Under the pieces are notes generated by a model. The model was not told where the DNA came from, made no database searches, and worked only from the letters and a program-made list of their open reading frames with translations. This document shows positions 42,690 to 51,967 of a stretch of DNA of 64,000 bases, in pieces. Positions within the stretch are counted from its first letter, which is position 1. Every line of letters starts with the position of its first letter. The DNA is from a virus. A program made the translations under genes and the position numbers. The stretch spans positions 1 to 64,000 of IMG/VR virus record IMGVR_UViG_3300021963_000029; one strand, 5' to 3'.

Positions 42690-43520
42690 TTATCCTATCA
42701 GATCCATTGGTGGAAGTTCATAAGTAATCATCATTTGATCTTCTATTGCCTGTAGTTCTTTAACTGCATCATCATATATCTGTCTTCCATTAAGTTCTAT
42801 ACCACCAGGAAGTTTGACTCCTTGGAACTTAATTAAATTTTGTCCCCATTGTTTTTTAATTAATGAAGTTAAGTACTTCTTTAAAAATGAATCATTATAA
42901 ACTTTAGTAAACTCAGTTGGGTTTAAAATTCTGTAGCACTCAATTAAAAGATAATCATCTTCTTTTAATGTGTCCCAATTAGTATCAATGTAAAGTCTAT
43001 TTTGTCTCTTGTTAAACCTTATTTGCCTTTCTGGTCTAATGATCCAATCAATATCTTCAAGATATCTTTTAGTAACAAAATAGTTCAACATTTCAGTTGA
43101 ACTAAACCAGTAAATGTCATTTAAAAATAGTTGATAGTTTACATTGAACAGACCAGAAGATATTGTTCTATTATCTACTTTAAATATTCTTTCAACCCCA
43201 ATAACTGGATCTGGAACTTGAATATAATTGCTATTTTCTTCCCACTCAAAAGTTCCAATGTTAGAACTTGCTGTAGATATTTCTACATCTAAATCATTTC
43301 CAGGTGCTTTTGATTTTCCTCTTTCTATATCGTCTTTAGTAACTTTATATTTCATGAACATTTTTTCAACACCATCAAAATGCCTTTCATTGAACAATTG
43401 AAGGGCATCATCAACCAAGTCATCAAGTTGCTCTTCTGCAATGTTGATTTCCAATACAGGAGCACCAAGTTTTCTTAAACAATAATCAATTAATTCTTGT
43501 CTTGATGCTGGTTTTGCCAT
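42690..43520 (-). CDS. 13: gp13 neck protein
   Basis: 276 aa (T4 309). It begins MAKPASRQELIDYCLRKLGA and PVLEINIAEEQLDDLVDDAL, the usual gp13 start, followed by FNERHFDGVEKMFMKY. The C-terminus GVKLPGGIELNGRQIYDDAV is also typical. Together with gp14 it forms the neck. It lies one base from gp14. Confidence 0.96.
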   Translation of the reverse strand: MAKPASRQELIDYCLRKLGAPVLEINIAEEQLDDLVDDALQLFNERHFDGVEKMFMKYKVTKDDIERGKSKAPGNDLDVEISTASSNIGTFEWEENSNYIQVPDPVIGVERIFKVDNRTISSGLFNVNYQLFLNDIYWFSSTEMLNYFVTKRYLEDIDWIIRPERQIRFNKRQNRLYIDTNWDTLKEDDYLLIECYRILNPTEFTKVYNDSFLKKYLTSLIKKQWGQNLIKFQGVKLPGGIELNGRQIYDDAVKELQAIEDQMMITYELPPMDLIG

Positions 43521-43537
43521 TATTCTAGATTTTCTAA

Positions 43538-43723
43538 TTATTTAGAACCAAAAGGTTCTACTAAAGAAATAAGTGTTTCTTGCTGTTTAAAATAAAGTTT
43601 AACATAGCATTTGCAAATATCTTTCAAATGATCCATATCAGTGCAACTATCAATTTCTCTTGAAAGTTTTTCAAACTCAAACATTTTTGCTACACTTTCA
43701 AGTTCTAACTTTTCATGATTCAT
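43538..43723 (-). CDS. Small helical protein, 61 aa
   Basis: Begins MNHEKLELESVAKMFEFEKL and continues SREIDSCTDMDHLKDICKCY and KQQETLISLV, all helical with heptad-like spacing. A very similar pair of small proteins lies upstream of gp13 in cyanophages as far as I recall, but function is not known. It overlaps its upstream neighbour by 11 bases. Confidence 0.75.
   Translation of the reverse strand: MNHEKLELESVAKMFEFEKLSREIDSCTDMDHLKDICKCYVKLYFKQQETLISLVEPFGSK
43539..43546 (-). promoter_or_regulatory. Late-promoter-like TCTAAATA before gp13
   Basis: TCTAAATA on the minus strand, 19 bases before the gp13 ATG, over the end of the 61-aa gene. Confidence 0.38.
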
Positions 43724-43943
43724 AAAGTTTCCTCAATAAATGCTTTATTTCATTGATAGAAGATTTTAAGTCTTCTATATCAGACTCTATATTAGAGATC
43801 TTTTTTTGTTCTTCTTTTTTTCGTTCTCTTATTTTAATATACTGTTCAGATGCTTTAAAATCTGTATTGATAATTGCATTAGTGGAAAGATCTCTCAATA
43901 AATGAGGATATCCTTCCACCTTAGCATATTTTGGAGTTTCCAT
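43713..43943 (-). CDS. Small coiled-coil protein, 76 aa
   Basis: Begins METPKYAKVEGYPHLLRDLS, then a long amphipathic helix (KISNIESDIEDLKSSINEIK) that should form a coiled coil. The short N-terminal part resembles a peptide that recurs in cyanophage proteins of this position. It starts on the last base of the DUF4815-type gene (TAATG). Probably a minor baseplate or neck protein, function unknown. Confidence 0.76.
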   Translation of the reverse strand: METPKYAKVEGYPHLLRDLSTNAIINTDFKASEQYIKIRERKKEEQKKISNIESDIEDLKSSINEIKHLLRKLYES

Positions 43944-46900
43944 TATGCTAATGCAATTGCTCTGAGTTGTTTGATGACTGGAGGAATTGCTTGATTAGTG
44001 GTTGTGGCAACTATCTTAATTGCAAATCCAGTGAATGTTGGTAGATCATCAACTGTAAAGGTATATTCTCTAAATTGATCTTCTAAACTACTTGGGACAT
44101 TTACATCAGATCTTCCATCATTATCATCAGAATCAATAACATTACCATTTACATCTAAATTATTGTATCCTGGGAAAAGTTCCCAAACTTGATCTTCATC
44201 TGGAACATCAGTTCTGTAAATCTTATAAAGCATTCTGATATCAGAAGCAGCCTCTCTAAAGCAAGAAATATATGCTTTAATAGATGTTGCACTTTGTGCT
44301 AGATTAATTTTTTTACTAATATATGCAAATGCATGAGGATCATCTATGTTAGAATTTACTCTAGAATCTGCTGCATAAGAAGTTATTCCCACAGGTTGAT
44401 TAATTCTATATCCTTCTACATCAACATAAAGTTGATCTAGATCAATAATTGGAGAAACTTTGGAATCATCAGTGTCTAAAATTAACTCTAGAGTTAAAGA
44501 TTTTTGTCCTTCAAATAAAGTTGAGTTTAAGAATTGAGTTTCATTAGTTTTAGAAAGAACTGATCTAATTGTTTTAAATGTATTTTTCTTAACTGGATCA
44601 ATAGAAGTAAATCCTTGATCAACAAAAGCAGATTCAGTTCCATCTACACTTTGCTCAGATACAGTTCTGACAGTTGCAGACACTGATGTTTTATTTGGAA
44701 TAGTGATTAAATTTTCTCCAAAAGTTAGTGCACTGTAATTAATATTTCTTCCAGCATACACATTAGACCCACCACCAAATTTAGCAGAACCAAAAGTGCT
44801 TCCTGCTGATACTTGAATATGATAATCTCCAACTGTTGGTTTTGGATTTGTTTCAATGGTATGAGTAGTATTAATCTTAGTTAATGGGACATTATTAAAT
44901 TCATACTTATAAATTAGTGAATTAATTGGATGTGGAAGAGATGCTGTGCCATCTTGAGATCTAGTTATATTTGCAAGTGAGTTTGCAGTAACTGTAGTAT
45001 ACTTAATGATTTCTCCATTCATCCAAGCATATCCTGGATTTCCTGCTCCAACCACAGAACCATCATAAGTTCCAAATCCAGTTGAGCTGGCAATACTAAT
45101 TGATCCAGTATCAGTTGCCCCATATGCAACTGTAATTTTTGTAGGAATCGAATCTGGTTGAACTCCTACTATTTGTACTTTTTCTCCAGGAGAATACATT
45201 CCATGATCTTGATGGTCAATACGAAGATATCTTCCATTATTATATAAAGATGCACTTGTAGATAAAGAATAAATTGGATTTTCTGCTAGTTTATTTTCAG
45301 GTCTAATTATATTTTGTGGTGAGTTATACAACTTAACAGTACCACCATCAGTTATAAAATTAGCCCTTCTTATGGTAAACTTAAGGTCATCTTCTTGGCT
45401 TGGAGTCCAAGTACTTCCATTCTGTGCTTTAAACATGACCCCCATGGAGGGTTGTTTATTGATGATTACTTTTCCAATTTCTTTATTTTGGGCAGTTGAT
45501 ATTTCAACTTCTCCCATTCTAGAATGCCAAACCAAATAACTTGGAGAGTCTGAAACTAAAACTAATGCATATTCTTTACCCCCCTCCAATCTCACTAGTT
45601 TATCAAATGTAAATGTGGTTGCTACTGATGCATTTGAACTTGTTTTGACTTGTGATGGTAGTAAAACTTTTTGCAGTCCTGGAACTACTTTATCTGGACC
45701 ACCTGGATACCCATTAACAACTTCTCGAATTTGCAGTTCCACAGGTATTGATGCATCTTTATCTGCAAAGAAAATGTCAACTGAGGTTGGAACCATACCA
45801 ACTTCATCATTAACTAAGAAAGTTTGTGCAAGAGGATCATAGTATACAATGTAGTATGGTTGAATAATAGTTCCCTTGGATGTGAAAATATTATTTGCCT
45901 GACTAGTTACTTCGCCAGGAACCCCTACAGGATCTTTTTGAGTTGTAATCTTAGCAGTTGTAGTTCCAGTTCTAAATTGATTTTTACCAGTCCAAAGAGA
46001 CCCAACTACTGTTCCATTTTCATCTGAAATTAATCTATTATCAGAAATCTTTGCACTTGCTTTACTAGTTTGTCCATATACCCTATACCCAGTATTAACA
46101 TTACCCCAGAAATCTCCTAAATTTTGAGCAGTTAATGCCTCAGTGTCAACATTCAGTATGGTAGATTGTGGACCATATAAGGATGAAATACCAACAGTTG
46201 GAATGTATGGATTGATGTTATATTTAAATTCTGGATTAGTAATAGGTCCAGACTTATGATTAGGAACACAAATTCTAAATTGAGATGCAAGTGTTCCAGC
46301 AGAATCATAAGCAAGAACAGTTTCTCCTGGTTGGAATGTTCCAGTAACTTCAGTAATTTCTAATAATTTAGGGAATACAAATGACCCTGGTGACACTGCA
46401 TCAGATCCACTCACAACTTTAGCATCAAATAGATATTTAAATCTTGTATTTGGTTTTAGTCTAGTTGCTACGAATGAAATATTTCTTGGTCTAATGTAAG
46501 CTTCATACCCAGCAACATATTCTCCCCAAACAGTTCTATTCCCACCACCTCTAACACTTCCAGCATATACTGGAGGTCTTCTTACTGTCCAAGTATCTAT
46601 TTTTGGACTTAATTCTAAGTTTCCATCCCAGGTTACAATGTCAAAAGGATTGACACTTACAACTCTACTTGCAAAAGCTTGTTTAATATACTCTACTTCA
46701 GTGTATCTAAGACTAATAGTTTTTCCAACCCTAGAAACATTTACTGATGAAGTGTCACTTATATTGATTTGTGAAGGAGAAACTGATGAATCTGCACTAT
46801 ATAAACTCAAATCAACTCTAGCATTGTATACTACAGGAGATAAAGTCTCATTTTCTATGGTAGATGAAACTGCACTTTGTGCATCAACTGAGGATGTATC

Positions 46901-49900
46901 TACAAAATTATCAACAAAGAATCCAGACTTAAATCTGTTTAATCCATTGCTATCTTCAACATTTAAACTTTCTGTAGATAATTCTAATAAAGAAAGTGAA
47001 GTATAATATTCTAAGAAACCTACCCTATCTTCTAGATCTCTAAGATCTGCCATTGTATATCTCTTATTGTCTGTGACAATAATTTTTACTTGAGTAGAAT
47101 CTTCAATATTGTAAACATAAGGAGATGCTATAATTTCAGCAACATCTAATACTTCAGGAGAAATTTCTGGAGATATTGGAATTTCACTTGGCTCCCCAAA
47201 AACTATGTTAAAATTTCCTTCTCTATCTAGAGTTAATCTATCTCTTCTGCCAAGATAAAAATCATAATCAAATACAACACTTTCATCTGAAGCTAAAACT
47301 TGTGTTGCATTTGCTCCAGATGTTGCAAATGACCTTGAACTAAACTCAAAAGGACTTAATGCAGAAGCGTCACTATAATCTCCAACTCTAGGTCTAACAT
47401 CTATAATGTCTGTATTTCTAATCCCATCATATGATGGGATTTTTGTGCCATATAGTGAATTTAAATAACTATTGTTGGTAATTAAATCTCCGGAATCAAC
47501 AGAATCAAAAGTAAATTTATCAAAATAAACTTTCAGTCTTCCAGCTGGTTCTTGTGCCCCAGGTTTTCTGACCAATCTTCCATAATCATAATAATTTTTT
47601 CTTTGTCCATTATCAATAATGTAGTTATTAATAATATTTCTGTCCCCTGCATTTACAGTATCAACAATAGCAGTGTACTTAGTCTCAGTAAATGTAATTT
47701 TTTCAGATACAGAGAAAGTTTGTGGAGTTTTATATGCTAAGTATATTTGAGATGAAGCTTTTAATTGAATATAAACTGCAACAGCACCACTTTCTTCCCC
47801 AATCAAATGCTCTCCTAAAATAAGTTCTGAGGCATTTGAGGATGGACTAGTTAATTCAGTTAAAGAAATCCAAGGAACTTGAGGATCTCCATTTCCAGAT
47901 GATTCATAAATTGCATGAACTTCTACGATATCTGGAGAATCTAGACTAATTTGATCATCATCTACTCTTGTTCCATAAACTTGACTATAACTTAATCCAG
48001 CAGATCTTGATGGAGTGTATTTTGTTCTGATTACATTAATAGAATTACATCTACTATACTGCTTTTTCTTAGCACTTACATTAGATTTAATTTGTGTTGA
48101 AATTACTGTGCAAGGACCTGCTGTTGCACTTAGATTAGTAAATGTGCCGCCTTTACCTCCACTAGTTAAAGTTAATGTAGCTGTGGATAGATTTTCTATA
48201 GTTCCATTTGCATTAACTATGACATATCTTTCTTCATCAAATGGAGCATATACATAATCAGTCCCAGACAAACTTGGTAGTGTTAATGAAGTGCTTGTCT
48301 TTGTTACTGAGGTGTTTTGCCTCTTTACATAAGCATTTGAATTTTCTAAATTTACATTAGCAATATTTGAATTTGCTAATTTATTGTATAAAGTAGAATT
48401 TTCTGGTCTATCAATTGTTGGTTTGAGAATATTTATTGTTTGTAATGTGTATGTACCTACACCAACATTACCATTACAAACATTAGTTACTGTTGATACT
48501 CCAGTTAAACATATTTGATTTCTTGATGGTGTAAATGCTACAACTCTAGCAAAAACTTCTTGAGTAACTCCATTTGGTTGAAATGCAAGAACATCATCTA
48601 GTTTTACTTGACTTGGCCATGCAGATCCATTTGATCTTGAAATAGTTACAATTCCTACTGTTGCAACTCCAACAATTGCATTAAATGGTCCATTTAGTGT
48701 AATTCTATTTGATAAAACAGTATCTGCAACAAATCCTAAACCATCAGATACTGATTTAACATCTGCAATAGAATAATCTGTAACTGTTCCAATTACACCA
48801 GTAGTGCTACTAATTCCATTAATTACTAAATTTTCATTGCTGACAAATTTTCCAGATACTTGATATAATGATAAATTAGTATTTCCAGCAGTTATTGCTC
48901 TTAAATATCCTGAAGCTCCACTACTAGATCCTTGAATGTATGCCCCAACAAAAATATTAGTTAATGGAATTTGTGTTATTAAATTTGTAAAAGTTTGAAC
49001 ATCAAATAATTTTAAATTAAATTGACTTGCTGGACTTTCATATGAAGTATTGTGATGTTCATAATCATAAACTCTAGCATAACCAATGACGGAAGTTGTA
49101 ACTGCTACATTATCTTCTAATCTTCTTGAATATAAAGATACAGTACCAGTTGTGGTTAATCCTATTTTTGGAGATGATTGTACATTGTTTACTCTTAGTA
49201 AATCCCCTCCATTAAAAACTACTGAGGAAGACTCTACTCTCTTTGTTGTTCTTGGTTTTTCCCAATCAACAACAGTATCATAGTTTACAACCTCATAACC
49301 TTTAACATAAGATTTTCCTGGAGAAATTTGTATTAGTCCAAGATCTTGCGATGGAATTGATCCATCAGATGTTTTTTGGTTTTCTGAATATACTCCTTTA
49401 TAGAAAACTCCATCGTTTAAAGAATCAACTGCCTTTACATTGTAAGGTTTTAAACTATAATTTCCAGATTCATCAAAAGTTCTTCTAGCTAAAACATCAG
49501 TTATGAAAGATCCTGTTGTTTCTTGTTTAATTTTTCTAATAATACCATTTTCTACTCTAAACAATTCAATAAAATTATCATCATTTAAATCATCTAATGA
49601 TTTTTTTGCTAAAGTTAATGTGATGGTAAATCTATCTGCTCCTGGAGCAGCATAGTTTGAAAATCCTTGAGCATTATCATTTAGAGAAGGGTCATCATCA
49701 GATGTTACAATATCTTCAGAGATTTCAAGTCCAACTCTATAAGAAGGAGTTGCAGAATATTGCTCTAATATTAATTCTTGAGTTTTTACATCTACAAAAT
49801 AACCTCTTACAAAATAAACACCTTCTTCAATTCTTGCTGCAGTTCCAACTGAAAAGGCAGATCTACCAACAGGGTTTGTAATTTGAAGTATTGGTTCCCC

Positions 49901-50392
49901 TTCAAAAATAAACCCTTGGCCTAATGGAATATCAAAACTTGCAGTCAGTTCTTCGCCTGCTGTAAATAATTCAGTTTCAAAATCATTAGCAGATGAAAGA
50001 TATTTTACATAAATTGTAGTTCTATTTTTTGTAGAATCTGCTGCTTTTATGTAATTAACTACTTTTGCAGTAATCCCACTATCAGATCCTGTTATAATAT
50101 TCCCAACTAAAGTATCTAGATATTCTTCTACATTAATTCCTTTGTAAATGGTTTCAACTTCAACAGAATTGTATACTGGAATATAAGCACAGTTTCCAGG
50201 TATTACTACTCCGCCATTATTGAAAAACTTCTTTCCAAATTTTTCAATTTGATTTTGGAGTATTGACTGTAAAGTTGTTAATTCCCTTGTCTGTACAGTT
50301 ACTCCAGGTTTGAATAAAACTTTGTAGTAATTTTTTGCACTATCAAAGTCATCATAGTATGGAGTCTTGTTTAGGTTTGTACTTTGGGACAT
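43943..50392 (-). CDS. Large baseplate/tail structural protein, DUF4815 type, 2149 aa
   Basis: It starts MSQSTNLNKTPYYDDFDSAK, followed by NYYKVLFKPGVTVQTRELTT, LQSILQNQIEKFGKKFF and NNGGVVIPG, the signature of DUF4815, usual in cyanophage virion proteins. The rest is long, Ser/Thr/Asn-rich and beta-strand dominated, with no enzymatic motif. The C-terminal part contains YISCFREAASDIRMLYKIYR and EDQFREYTFTVDDLPTFTGF. It lies between gp8 and the small gene pair, where T4 has gp9, gp10, gp11 and gp12. It is probably a functional replacement for those baseplate-fibre proteins, which is inference. Confidence 0.85.
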   Translation of the reverse strand: MSQSTNLNKTPYYDDFDSAKNYYKVLFKPGVTVQTRELTTLQSILQNQIEKFGKKFFNNGGVVIPGNCAYIPVYNSVEVETIYKGINVEEYLDTLVGNIITGSDSGITAKVVNYIKAADSTKNRTTIYVKYLSSANDFETELFTAGEELTASFDIPLGQGFIFEGEPILQITNPVGRSAFSVGTAARIEEGVYFVRGYFVDVKTQELILEQYSATPSYRVGLEISEDIVTSDDDPSLNDNAQGFSNYAAPGADRFTITLTLAKKSLDDLNDDNFIELFRVENGIIRKIKQETTGSFITDVLARRTFDESGNYSLKPYNVKAVDSLNDGVFYKGVYSENQKTSDGSIPSQDLGLIQISPGKSYVKGYEVVNYDTVVDWEKPRTTKRVESSSVVFNGGDLLRVNNVQSSPKIGLTTTGTVSLYSRRLEDNVAVTTSVIGYARVYDYEHHNTSYESPASQFNLKLFDVQTFTNLITQIPLTNIFVGAYIQGSSSGASGYLRAITAGNTNLSLYQVSGKFVSNENLVINGISSTTGVIGTVTDYSIADVKSVSDGLGFVADTVLSNRITLNGPFNAIVGVATVGIVTISRSNGSAWPSQVKLDDVLAFQPNGVTQEVFARVVAFTPSRNQICLTGVSTVTNVCNGNVGVGTYTLQTINILKPTIDRPENSTLYNKLANSNIANVNLENSNAYVKRQNTSVTKTSTSLTLPSLSGTDYVYAPFDEERYVIVNANGTIENLSTATLTLTSGGKGGTFTNLSATAGPCTVISTQIKSNVSAKKKQYSRCNSINVIRTKYTPSRSAGLSYSQVYGTRVDDDQISLDSPDIVEVHAIYESSGNGDPQVPWISLTELTSPSSNASELILGEHLIGEESGAVAVYIQLKASSQIYLAYKTPQTFSVSEKITFTETKYTAIVDTVNAGDRNIINNYIIDNGQRKNYYDYGRLVRKPGAQEPAGRLKVYFDKFTFDSVDSGDLITNNSYLNSLYGTKIPSYDGIRNTDIIDVRPRVGDYSDASALSPFEFSSRSFATSGANATQVLASDESVVFDYDFYLGRRDRLTLDREGNFNIVFGEPSEIPISPEISPEVLDVAEIIASPYVYNIEDSTQVKIIVTDNKRYTMADLRDLEDRVGFLEYYTSLSLLELSTESLNVEDSNGLNRFKSGFFVDNFVDTSSVDAQSAVSSTIENETLSPVVYNARVDLSLYSADSSVSPSQINISDTSSVNVSRVGKTISLRYTEVEYIKQAFASRVVSVNPFDIVTWDGNLELSPKIDTWTVRRPPVYAGSVRGGGNRTVWGEYVAGYEAYIRPRNISFVATRLKPNTRFKYLFDAKVVSGSDAVSPGSFVFPKLLEITEVTGTFQPGETVLAYDSAGTLASQFRICVPNHKSGPITNPEFKYNINPYIPTVGISSLYGPQSTILNVDTEALTAQNLGDFWGNVNTGYRVYGQTSKASAKISDNRLISDENGTVVGSLWTGKNQFRTGTTTAKITTQKDPVGVPGEVTSQANNIFTSKGTIIQPYYIVYYDPLAQTFLVNDEVGMVPTSVDIFFADKDASIPVELQIREVVNGYPGGPDKVVPGLQKVLLPSQVKTSSNASVATTFTFDKLVRLEGGKEYALVLVSDSPSYLVWHSRMGEVEISTAQNKEIGKVIINKQPSMGVMFKAQNGSTWTPSQEDDLKFTIRRANFITDGGTVKLYNSPQNIIRPENKLAENPIYSLSTSASLYNNGRYLRIDHQDHGMYSPGEKVQIVGVQPDSIPTKITVAYGATDTGSISIASSTGFGTYDGSVVGAGNPGYAWMNGEIIKYTTVTANSLANITRSQDGTASLPHPINSLIYKYEFNNVPLTKINTTHTIETNPKPTVGDYHIQVSAGSTFGSAKFGGGSNVYAGRNINYSALTFGENLITIPNKTSVSATVRTVSEQSVDGTESAFVDQGFTSIDPVKKNTFKTIRSVLSKTNETQFLNSTLFEGQKSLTLELILDTDDSKVSPIIDLDQLYVDVEGYRINQPVGITSYAADSRVNSNIDDPHAFAYISKKINLAQSATSIKAYISCFREAASDIRMLYKIYRTDVPDEDQVWELFPGYNNLDVNGNVIDSDDNDGRSDVNVPSSLEDQFREYTFTVDDLPTFTGFAIKIVATTTNQAIPPVIKQLRAIALA

Positions 50393-50396
50393 GTTC

Positions 50397-51938
50397 TTAG
50401 AATTCTAAAATAATTTTTATATCTTCTCTTTGTTCAGATGATCTGGTAACAGAGGATCTGTTGTCTACATAAAGTATTTCTCCACTCTTGTTATTTATAT
50501 CTGGGCTTGCCAGTCCAGCAGAAAAACTTTGCCCCAGATAATAGTCTACTGTACCAAGAGTTAAAGTAGAACCAGTAAATGTAGTATCAATTGGATATGA
50601 ATTTGAACCAATTACAAAATTTGTTGAATTATCAAATTCATTTTGATCATATGTGCTAGCTGTTTGGATGCCACTATAACTATCGGCATAACTCCAATCT
50701 ATAGTATTAACTGTTCCAACTTGGTATGTATCTACATAATTAGTTCTTGGTTGTATATACCTCAATACTTGAGTTGTAGAATCAAAACTAACTAAAGTTC
50801 CTCTACCATTAGATGAAACTTGAGTAATTTGAGAATCTAATGGCTCTGTTATTGTGGAGGTATTCATTCTTGCACCATAAACCCCAGTTCCACTGCTTTG
50901 AGTAAATGTAGAGTTTGTCCCAAATGATTTAATGTTTCTAACAATCCCAACTCTAGAAAATTGATTCCCTACTATAAAGTCTGGATTTGTAGCATCATTT
51001 TCAATTCTACTATAAATTAAAACTCTAGTTGCTCCAAGTTCATTATAAACATCTTTTCCATGTCCTCCAGGTGGAGGAATAATTACATTAAATACTGCTT
51101 TTTCTCCACTCAAAGAAGGAAGAACTGAGTCTAAATCTAAAGTTGCATATGTATATTCAAGACCACCTGCTGTAACTTGAACTGAAACTGGTTTTGATTC
51201 TTCATCAAATGTTACACTAGCTTCTCCACCAAAACCATCTCCTTTAATTGGGACCCCAGTTAAAGTTCCCACATAGTTATATTGTGCTTGTTTTTCTACT
51301 AAAACTGCTTGAATTTGTCCATTAAATGCATTATCTCTAATTCTGGCAATTTCTGCATTAGTAGTGGTTCCCCAATCATTAGGAACTGCTACGTAATTAG
51401 TAGCATCAAATTTTAAAACATCAGATGGACTTAATGTATATAAGTATTTCCAAACATATCCATCACTTTCTTTTCTTGGGGAAATATCTGTGTGGAGAGG
51501 TTCTTGAGTTGAAATAACCCCTTGGTTTTGGTTTGCAGGGGTTGATCCATTATTAATGCAAATATAAACTCTATAATCTTGATTAATTACATAGTATTGA
51601 GCATCATACAATCTAGTAGCAGAAGCAACTGGAGAAATGTTATACACACTATAATCATGCCTATACATGTCATATTTTCTTCCTGTCACCCATTGAAGTT
51701 TTGGTATGACTCTAATAACATCAGAAGTGTTTATTTTTTTGACACCTAAGATAGTATCTCTGTAAGAATTTAAGTATAAATCATTATCTATTGGAGAAGG
51801 TTGGCTACTATCCCATCCACTGTCAAATGTAATCGCATTAGGAAGTCCCACAAAGACATAATAATTTCCATTAGCAATGTCAGTAATAAAATTATTAGAA
51901 TTCAATAACCTTAATTTATCAGTAACTATCGCTGGCAT
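50397..51938 (-). CDS. 8: gp8 baseplate wedge protein
   Basis: 513 aa (T4 gp8 334). It begins MPAIVTDKLRLLNSNNFITD, then NGNYYVFVGLPNAITF, WVTGRKYDMYRHDYSVYNIS, YYVINQDYRVYICINNG and SDGYVWKYLYTLSPSDVLKF, all strong gp8 features. The C-terminal part has added beta-rich sequence including one TAGGLEYTYATLD repeat. gp8 joins gp6, gp7 and gp10 in the wedge. Confidence 0.93.
   Translation of the reverse strand: MPAIVTDKLRLLNSNNFITDIANGNYYVFVGLPNAITFDSGWDSSQPSPIDNDLYLNSYRDTILGVKKINTSDVIRVIPKLQWVTGRKYDMYRHDYSVYNISPVASATRLYDAQYYVINQDYRVYICINNGSTPANQNQGVISTQEPLHTDISPRKESDGYVWKYLYTLSPSDVLKFDATNYVAVPNDWGTTTNAEIARIRDNAFNGQIQAVLVEKQAQYNYVGTLTGVPIKGDGFGGEASVTFDEESKPVSVQVTAGGLEYTYATLDLDSVLPSLSGEKAVFNVIIPPPGGHGKDVYNELGATRVLIYSRIENDATNPDFIVGNQFSRVGIVRNIKSFGTNSTFTQSSGTGVYGARMNTSTITEPLDSQITQVSSNGRGTLVSFDSTTQVLRYIQPRTNYVDTYQVGTVNTIDWSYADSYSGIQTASTYDQNEFDNSTNFVIGSNSYPIDTTFTGSTLTLGTVDYYLGQSFSAGLASPDINNKSGEILYVDNRSSVTRSSEQREDIKIILEF
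50492..50499 (-). promoter_or_regulatory. Candidate late promoter TATAAATA inside gp8
   Basis: Exact TATAAATA on the minus strand, 100 bases before the 2149-aa gene, in the 3' part of gp8. It may be functional, but it lies in coding sequence (D-I-N-N codons), so chance is possible. Confidence 0.35.
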
Positions 51939-51959
51939 TTGTTTTTGCTACTTTAATTT

Positions 51960-51967
51960 TATTTATT
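51960..51967 (-). promoter_or_regulatory. Late-promoter-like AATAAATA before gp8
   Basis: AATAAATA on the minus strand, 22 bases before the gp8 ATG and overlapping the stop of the 1034-aa gene by two bases. Confidence 0.4.
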
